From the NCBI RefSeq assembly GCF_021165955.1, contig NZ_CP088952.1:4650001-4714000 (forward strand): a stretch of DNA of 64,000 nt. The letters are read 5' to 3'. A program made the position numbers and the translations under genes. Below, piece after piece: positions 58,946-64,000 of the stretch; the first letter of the stretch is position 1, and the number at the start of each line of letters is the position of its first letter. The notes below the pieces were generated by a model. The model was given only the letters and a program-made list of their open reading frames with translations. It had not been told where the DNA came from and did not search any database. This DNA comes from Massilia endophytica (GTDB taxonomy: Bacteria > Pseudomonadota > Gammaproteobacteria > Burkholderiales > Burkholderiaceae_D).

Positions 58946-61279
58946 ATGCGTCTGTCGAAACAGAATTTCGTGCTGCGCCGCTCCGTAGCGGCGGTGATGA
59001 TGACCCTTCCCGCGCTGTACGCCCAGCCTGTCCTGGCCCAGACGGCCGGTGAAAGCGCCGATGGCGGAGTGGAGAAGGTGATCGTGACCGCCCGCAAGCG
59101 CGCGGAGCTTATCCAGGATGTGCCGGGCGCAGTCACTGCGGTTTCCGGCGCCCAGCTCGAGAAGCTGGCCCTGCCCGACATCACGGCCCTGACCGACATC
59201 GTGCCGAACACCACGCTGAAGTCCTCCCGTGGCACCAATACGACACTCACCGCCTTCATCCGCGGCATCGGCCAGCAGGATCCGGTGGCAGGCTATGAGC
59301 AGGGCGTCGGCATCTACATGGACGACGTGTACCTCGCCCGTCCGCAGGGCGTGCTGACCGACATCTACGACCTGGAACGCATCGAAGTGCTGCGCGGCCC
59401 GCAGGGCACCCTGTACGGCCGCAACACCATCGGCGGCGCGGTGAAGTATGTAACGAAGAAGCTCTCCACCAACCCCACCTTCGAGGTGAAGGGCACGCTG
59501 GGCAACTACGGCCAGAAGGACCTCGTTGTGAAAGGCAGCACGCCGGTCAATGACATGCTGCGCCTGGGCGCCACCGTGGGCACCTTCAACCGCGACGGCT
59601 TCGGCAAGAATGTGCTGAACGGCCGCGAAAACTACAACAAGGACGTGGGCGCGGCCCGCGTGAGCGCCGAACTGGCGCCGAACTCCGACCTGTTCATCCG
59701 CCTGGCTGCCGACTACACCAAGGACGACTCCGAGGCCAAGCAGGGCTACCGCCTGACTCCGGGCCCGGCCCCCGCCAACCTGCAGCCGCTGGCAGGCGAC
59801 TACGATACGCGCGCCAACCTGTACAAGGTGAACGGCCATGCGCAGCAGGTAACCAACAAGGGCGCCTCGCTGACCATCGACTACAACATCAATGCCGAGA
59901 CCATGTTCAAGTCGGTGACGGCGCACCGCTCGTCCAGGTCCTACGCACCGATCGACTTCGACTCGCTGGATACGCCGCTGTTCGAAGCGCCCGCCATCTA
60001 CACCGACAAGCAGGACAGCCAGGAATTCCAGCTCACCTACACCGGCTCCAAGTGGCAGGGTGTGGCAGGCCTGTTCTACATGAAGACCAACGCCTTCAAC
60101 GAATTCGACGTTCTGTACAACGCGGCAGGCGGCCTTTCGCTGCTGACCCGCGACGATATCGACTCGAAGACCTGGGCCGTTTATGCGGATGCCAACTACA
60201 ACGTGTCGGATGCCTTCAGTGTGAGCGTCGGCGGCCGATGGACCCAGGACGAGCGCGAAGCCGCGATCTACAAGCGCACCTACTTCGGCCTCGCCGGTTC
60301 GCCGAACCTCGGCAATCCTGCCGCTGTCGGCGCCCCGGCCAACACGGACCTGGGCAAGGGCGACCTGCACCGCAAGGACACCAAGTTCACGCCGAAGCTG
60401 GGCTTCGGCTGGAAGCTGGCCAAGGAACACAATGTGTACGGCACCTACCAGAGCGGCTTCAAGGGCGGCATGTACGACCCGCGCATGGACCTGGCGGCCA
60501 CCGGCGGCCCGAACACCCCGGCCTCGCTGGAGAAGCGCAAGGGCGTCAATCCTGAAGAAGTCGACACCGTGGAACTGGGCCTGAAGTCCTCGCTGAACGG
60601 CGGCCGCCTGCAGACCAATGCAGCCGTGTTCTACACCGACTACAAGAACGTGCAGATTCCCGGCTCCATCCCCACCTTCAACGCGGCGGGCCAGGTGAAT
60701 GGCTTCGCGGGCACGCTGACCAATGCGGGCAAGGCGAAGATCAAGGGCTTCGAGCTGGAAGCGATTGCCCGTGTCACCGATCGCCTCAGCCTGAACGGCA
60801 TGCTGAGCTACATCGACGCGCAGTACAAGGAATGGATGGTGGCGAGCGGCTCCACGCTGGTGAACGTAGCGGGCAGCGCCGAGTTCCAGAACACGCCGAA
60901 GCATTCCGCCAACGTGAGCGCCAACTACGAGTGGCCGGTAAACATGTTCGGCCGCAGCGGCAGCATGAGCCTGAACAACAGCCTGTCCTACAAGAGCAAG
61001 GTCTATCAGGCCGAGATCATCCGTCCGAGCGGCGTGGCTTCGCTGGACCCGCTGGTGGCGCAGAACCTGATGCTGGCGCAGGGCGGCTTCTCGCTGTGGG
61101 ATGCAAGCCTGGTGTGGACCAGCGCCGACCGCAAGCTGCAAATCGGCCTGCACGGCCGCAACCTGACGGACAAGCGCTACAAGGTGGCAGGCTACGCCTT
61201 CGGCGGCTTCTTCAACACCGTCACCACCTACTACGGCGATCCGCGCACCTACAAGCTGACCGCCTCCTACAAGTTCTGA
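58946..61279 (+). CDS. TonB-dependent outer-membrane receptor
   Basis: A 777-residue receptor with a signal peptide (ending PVLAQ) and a plug domain starting EKVIVTARKRAELIQDVPGAVTAVS. The plug includes LRGPQGTLYGRNTIGGAVKYVTKKL and is followed by a barrel of 22 strands ending in YKLTASYKF with C-terminal Phe. Length and style match the Caulobacter-type family that imports sugars, lactones or aromatics as well as siderophores. Ligand is unknown; the LysR regulator, alpha/beta hydrolase and ABC binding protein immediately downstream suggest a small organic nutrient. Confidence 0.93.
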   Translation: MRLSKQNFVLRRSVAAVMMTLPALYAQPVLAQTAGESADGGVEKVIVTARKRAELIQDVPGAVTAVSGAQLEKLALPDITALTDIVPNTTLKSSRGTNTTLTAFIRGIGQQDPVAGYEQGVGIYMDDVYLARPQGVLTDIYDLERIEVLRGPQGTLYGRNTIGGAVKYVTKKLSTNPTFEVKGTLGNYGQKDLVVKGSTPVNDMLRLGATVGTFNRDGFGKNVLNGRENYNKDVGAARVSAELAPNSDLFIRLAADYTKDDSEAKQGYRLTPGPAPANLQPLAGDYDTRANLYKVNGHAQQVTNKGASLTIDYNINAETMFKSVTAHRSSRSYAPIDFDSLDTPLFEAPAIYTDKQDSQEFQLTYTGSKWQGVAGLFYMKTNAFNEFDVLYNAAGGLSLLTRDDIDSKTWAVYADANYNVSDAFSVSVGGRWTQDEREAAIYKRTYFGLAGSPNLGNPAAVGAPANTDLGKGDLHRKDTKFTPKLGFGWKLAKEHNVYGTYQSGFKGGMYDPRMDLAATGGPNTPASLEKRKGVNPEEVDTVELGLKSSLNGGRLQTNAAVFYTDYKNVQIPGSIPTFNAAGQVNGFAGTLTNAGKAKIKGFELEAIARVTDRLSLNGMLSYIDAQYKEWMVASGSTLVNVAGSAEFQNTPKHSANVSANYEWPVNMFGRSGSMSLNNSLSYKSKVYQAEIIRPSGVASLDPLVAQNLMLAQGGFSLWDASLVWTSADRKLQIGLHGRNLTDKRYKVAGYAFGGFFNTVTTYYGDPRTYKLTASYKF

Positions 61280-61285
61280 TCGGGG

Positions 61286-62185
61286 TCAGGCCAGGGCGAA
61301 AAGCCCTGGCTGCGATTCAGCGAACTTGCGCAGCAGATCCCACACCGCGCGCACGCGCGGCAGGCGATACAGGTCTACTGGCGCCACCAGCCAGTAGGCC
61401 CTTTCCACATATACCTCATCCTTCAATACCGGCACCAGGCGGCCGTCCATGGCCATATAGGGCGGCGCCATCATCAGGCCCAGGCCCGACGCAGCGGCTT
61501 CGGCCTGCGCCAGCATGCCCGTGCAGCAAAGCCTGCGGCGCGGATCGACGCCCAGTTCATCGAGGAAGTTCAGCTCATTGCTGGCAAGGCGGTCGCGTAC
61601 ATAATCCACGAATTCATGGTTCGCCAGGTCGCTGGGACGCTGGATGGGAGGGTGGCTGGCCAGGTATCCGGGCGAGCCGTGTACGTAAAGACGGAAAGTG
61701 GTCAGGCGGGTCACCATGTAGCGGCCAGTGTTCGGTGCATCCAGCGTCACGCCCAGGTCGGCCTCGCGGCTGGCCAGGTTGGCGAAGCGCGGCTGCACCA
61801 GCAGGTCCACCGAAAGTTCAGGATAGTTCTGCAGGAATTGCGCCAGCAGCGGCGTGATGAAGCGCACACCCAGCGCTTCCGGCACGCCGAGGCGCACCAC
61901 GCCGCGGATGGCGACTTCGGTGCCGGAAAGCTGCCCCTGCGCCGCCAGCAGGGCGCTTTCCATCGCCTCCGCGTGCGGCAGCACGGCGTGGCCCATCTCG
62001 GTGAGTTCATAGCCTTCGCGCGAACGGTCGAAGAGCGTAGCGCCCAGCTGCTGCTCCAGGCGGTCGATGCGGCGGGCGACGGTGGTGTGCTCCACCTCCA
62101 GCCTGCGCGAAGCGCCGGACAAGGTGCCGGAACGCGCCAGCTCCAGGAAGAAGCGCAGGTCTGTCCACTCGGGCAATGTTTTCAT
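61286..62185 (-). CDS. LysR family transcriptional regulator
   Basis: A 299-residue LysR protein. Residues 6-65 are the winged helix (LRFFLELARSGTLSGASRRLEVEHTTVARRIDRLEQQLGATLFDRS); the rest is the two-lobed effector domain. The variant HTTVARRI places it near regulators that control alpha/beta hydrolase or glutathione-type genes. It diverges from the hydrolase at 62323 across 137 bases. Its last codons form an eight-pair hairpin at 61290-61310 that could affect the receptor transcript. Confidence 0.9.
   Translation of the reverse strand: MKTLPEWTDLRFFLELARSGTLSGASRRLEVEHTTVARRIDRLEQQLGATLFDRSREGYELTEMGHAVLPHAEAMESALLAAQGQLSGTEVAIRGVVRLGVPEALGVRFITPLLAQFLQNYPELSVDLLVQPRFANLASREADLGVTLDAPNTGRYMVTRLTTFRLYVHGSPGYLASHPPIQRPSDLANHEFVDYVRDRLASNELNFLDELGVDPRRRLCCTGMLAQAEAAASGLGLMMAPPYMAMDGRLVPVLKDEVYVERAYWLVAPVDLYRLPRVRAVWDLLRKFAESQPGLFALA
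61290..61310. other. Hairpin over the LysR stop region
   Basis: GCCAGGGC, loop GAAAA, GCCCTGGC. It lies inside the final codons of the LysR gene and just after the receptor stop on the other strand. There is no U run, so it is at best a weak or Rho-assisted stop for the receptor message. Confidence 0.35.
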
Positions 62186-62225
62186 GCAGGGTATTGTGCA
62201 TCATTTTTAGCCGGGCAGCGAACGC

Positions 62226-62241
62226 TGTGCAAAATTGCACA
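62226..62241. promoter_or_regulatory. TGTGCA-AAAT-TGCACA palindrome between LysR and hydrolase
   Basis: A perfect inverted repeat of the same half-sites as at 58849, here 41 bases before the LysR start and 82 bases before the hydrolase start. An additional TGTGCA half-site lies at 62195. The placement fits control of both divergent genes. Confidence 0.65.
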
Positions 62242-62322
62242 CACAGTGGGCGCTGCCGCCGGTTCACCGCGTGCCGCATTTCACGCACACTGCATGCTCC
62301 TGCAACGCTGCCCCTGAGGACA

Positions 62323-63189
62323 ATGTATTCCGAGATCAGCTATCTCAGTGACGATGGATTGCGCCTGTATGCGCGCGATTACGCCCCCGCAAGCGGACCA
62401 GCGCACCTGCCCGTCATCTGCATCCACGGCCTGACCCGCAATTCCTCCGACTTCGAGGACGTGGCCCCCTGGATCGCCGCCCAGGGCCGCCGCGTGATCG
62501 CGGTGGACGTGCGCGGGCGGGGGAAATCCGATTACGATCCCAATCCCATGCGCTATACGCCCGTCACCTACGCCGGCGACGTGGCCAAGCTGGCGCGCGA
62601 TCTCGGTATCGCGCGGGCCGTATTCGTCGGCACATCCATGGGCGGCCTGATTACGATGACGCTGGCCTTGCGCGAATCCCCGCTGATCGCGGCGGCGGTG
62701 CTGAACGATATCGGCCCCGCGCTCTCGCCGCGCGGCCTGGCGCGCATTGCGGCGTACACGGGCAAGGGCGAGCAGTTCAACAGCTGGCCCCAGGCCGCCG
62801 ACTACCTTCGCTCCATCAACGAAGTGGCCTTCCCCGCCAATACGGAAGAAGACTGGGACCGCTGGGCGCGCCGCGCCTTCCGCGAGGAGCCGGACGGCAG
62901 CCTTGCCATGCGCTACGACCCGAACATCGCCGTTCCGATCCGGGCCAACAAGCTGAAGGCGTCGGCAATGATCACTCACTACGCCTTCCGCCGCCTGGCG
63001 CGCAAGCGCCCCACCCTGCTGGTGCGCGGCGGCCTGTCGGACCTGATCGAGCCGGAACAGGCGCAGGCCATGCGCAATGCTGCGCCACGCATGCAGTATG
63101 CCGAGGTGCCCGATATCGGCCACGCGCCCATGCTGACCGAGCCCGCCGCACAGGCTGCACTGCGCGGCTTCCTCGCCAGCGTGGATTAA
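62323..63189 (+). CDS. Alpha/beta hydrolase, lactonase/esterase type
   Basis: A 288-residue cytoplasmic hydrolase starting MYSEISYLSDDGLRLYARDY. Catalytic residues: HGLTRNSSDF (oxyanion), Ser in FVGTSMGGLITM, acid in GGLSDLIEPE and His in IGHAPMLTEP. It resembles 3-oxoadipate enol-lactonase and AHL-lactonase-like enzymes; a lactone or ester is the likely substrate. It is controlled, by position and palindrome, with the LysR regulator and perhaps with the TonB receptor. Confidence 0.88.
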   Translation: MYSEISYLSDDGLRLYARDYAPASGPAHLPVICIHGLTRNSSDFEDVAPWIAAQGRRVIAVDVRGRGKSDYDPNPMRYTPVTYAGDVAKLARDLGIARAVFVGTSMGGLITMTLALRESPLIAAAVLNDIGPALSPRGLARIAAYTGKGEQFNSWPQAADYLRSINEVAFPANTEEDWDRWARRAFREEPDGSLAMRYDPNIAVPIRANKLKASAMITHYAFRRLARKRPTLLVRGGLSDLIEPEQAQAMRNAAPRMQYAEVPDIGHAPMLTEPAAQAALRGFLASVD

Positions 63190-63227
63190 TCTATATTAGG
63201 ACCGGAAAAATAAACGGAGACACGCCG

Positions 63228-64000
63228 ATGAAAAAACTGATTCCCCTGCTGGCCGCCCTGGCGCCGGTATTCGCTTCCCAGGCCGTACTGGCGCAGGACC
63301 TGAAGGTTGCCCTCATTACCGGCAAGACCGGCATCCTCGAGCCCTATGCCAAGGAAACCGAGACCGGTTTCATGATGGGCCTGGAGTACCTCACCAACGG
63401 CAAGATGGAGATCAACGGCCGCAAGCTGAAGGTCATCGTCAAGGACGACCAGAGCAAGCCTGACCTGGGCCGCACCCTGCTGGCCGAAGCCTATGGAGAC
63501 GACAAGGTCGATATCGCTGTCGGCACCACGTCCTCCGGCTCGGCCATCGCCATGCTGCCGGTGGCCGCGGAATACAAGAAAGTGCTGATCGTGGAACCTG
63601 CCGTGGCCGACGCGATCACCGGCGACAAGTGGAACAAGTACATCTTCCGCACCGCGCGCAGCTCCATGCAGGACGGCCTGGCCGCCGCTTCCACCTTCAA
63701 GCAGGGCAGCGTGGGCTTCCTGGCCCAGGACTACGCCTTCGGCAAGGACGCCATCAAGGCAGCCAAGGAAGCCCTGGCCCTCACCGGCAGCAAGGCCAAG
63801 GTGGTGCATGAAGAATATGCGCCGCAGACCGCCACCGACTTCACCGCTTCCGCGCAGCGCCTGTTCGACAAGCTGAAAGACGCGCCGCAGCCGCGCGTGC
63901 TCGCCATCGTGTGGGCTGGTCCCAACCCGATGAACAAGATCGCCGACATGAAGCCGGAACGCTACGGCATCACGCTGGCTCCCGGCGGCAATATCCTGCC
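63228..64000 (+). CDS. ABC importer solute-binding protein, branched-chain type (partial, runs off window)
   Basis: The frame is open to the right edge, so only the first 257 residues are seen. A signal peptide (MKKLIPLLAALAPVFA) precedes a type I periplasmic fold: DLKVALITGKTGILEPYAKET, GFMMGLEYLTNGKMEING, VKDDQSKPDLGRTLLAEAYGDDKVDIAVGTTSSGSA, then KVLIVEPAVADAITG and FGKDAIKAAKEALA. ACGGAG precedes the start. It lies 38 bases after the hydrolase and is probably cotranscribed with it; permease and ATPase genes may follow outside the window. It is distinct from the larger binding protein at 38094. Confidence 0.92.
   Translation, partial: MKKLIPLLAALAPVFASQAVLAQDLKVALITGKTGILEPYAKETETGFMMGLEYLTNGKMEINGRKLKVIVKDDQSKPDLGRTLLAEAYGDDKVDIAVGTTSSGSAIAMLPVAAEYKKVLIVEPAVADAITGDKWNKYIFRTARSSMQDGLAAASTFKQGSVGFLAQDYAFGKDAIKAAKEALALTGSKAKVVHEEYAPQTATDFTASAQRLFDKLKDAPQPRVLAIVWAGPNPMNKIADMKPERYGITLAPGGNIL

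Noticed and set aside
58385..61153. A 922-codon minus-strand open frame opposite the TonB receptor
   Set aside because: Shadow of the receptor and PPK2 genes; composition is Val/Gly/Ala/Arg-biased without motifs.
61290..61310. Intrinsic terminator for the TonB receptor
   Set aside because: The hairpin is perfect but lies in the last LysR codons and no T run follows on either strand; kept only as a low-confidence hairpin.

Overview
The window is a gene-dense, GC-rich (roughly two-thirds G+C) piece of a proteobacterial chromosome. No gap between genes exceeds about 200 bases, and I see no insertion sequence, prophage, integrase, rRNA operon or CRISPR array. The gene content points to the Burkholderiales, most likely the Massilia/Telluria group of Oxalobacteraceae: a DUF4148 protein, Kup, SlmA close to argB, an exported split DsbD/thioredoxin pair, two kinds of short-chain PHB depolymerase, and many Burkholderiales-type small DUF proteins. 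The assignment is inferred from gene families, not from a marker gene.

Layout. 1-4.4 kb: tail of a histone-deacetylase-like hydrolase, a proline-dehydrogenase-like enzyme with a divergent AraC regulator, then an OmpR/EnvZ-type two-component operon that appears to begin with a 42-residue exported peptide. 4.5-5.8 kb: CcdA-like membrane protein plus exported thioredoxin. 5.8-9.2 kb: NTF2/DJ-1 fusion, membrane-bound AraC regulator, and an orphan protein with a leader typical of contractile-injection/polymorphic-toxin cargo. 9.2-16.5 kb: MmyB-type regulator with a twin operator and divergent Tat-exported hydrolase, ohr, DUF4148, ElaA, FKBP, Kup, GNAT, RarD. 16.5-27 kb: two exported lipoproteins (one monoheme), sodC, ettA, outer-membrane barrel, serine hydrolase, AlkB and small proteins. 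27-32.5 kb: a minus-strand run of housekeeping-type genes.

32.5-41.9 kb is the most coherent system: a Crp/Fnr regulator diverges, across a perfect palindrome, from a nine-kilobase run containing an AMP-forming acyl-CoA ligase, a complete branched-chain-amino-acid-type ABC importer (ATPase, two permeases, binding protein, second ATPase), an MmcQ/YjbR protein and a PaaK-like CoA ligase. The two CoA ligases flanking the importer suggest uptake and CoA activation of a carboxylic acid rather than simple amino-acid import.

42-56.4 kb: hpt, nitronate monooxygenase, a 109-base nested palindromic repeat, a metallo-beta-lactamase/PH-domain/DUF1289 overlap cluster, a type 1 PHB depolymerase, argB, tRNA-Thr(GGU), TraB, HAD nucleotidase, slmA, an EamA transporter overlapping a fused pabB-pabC, DUF1428, GlxA-type regulator, rhodanese, glutathione peroxidase and a type 2 PHB depolymerase. 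56.4-64 kb: aldehyde dehydrogenase, PPK2, a TonB-dependent receptor, a LysR regulator, an alpha/beta hydrolase and the start of an ABC solute-binding protein. The receptor and the LysR/hydrolase intergenic region carry the same 16-base palindrome class, which suggests shared control.

The regulatory signals are unusually readable: five regulator-adjacent or repeated palindromic/direct-repeat sites, one strong consensus-like promoter (ohr) and one textbook bidirectional terminator. These and the orphan toxin-like cargo protein are the items most worth following up.
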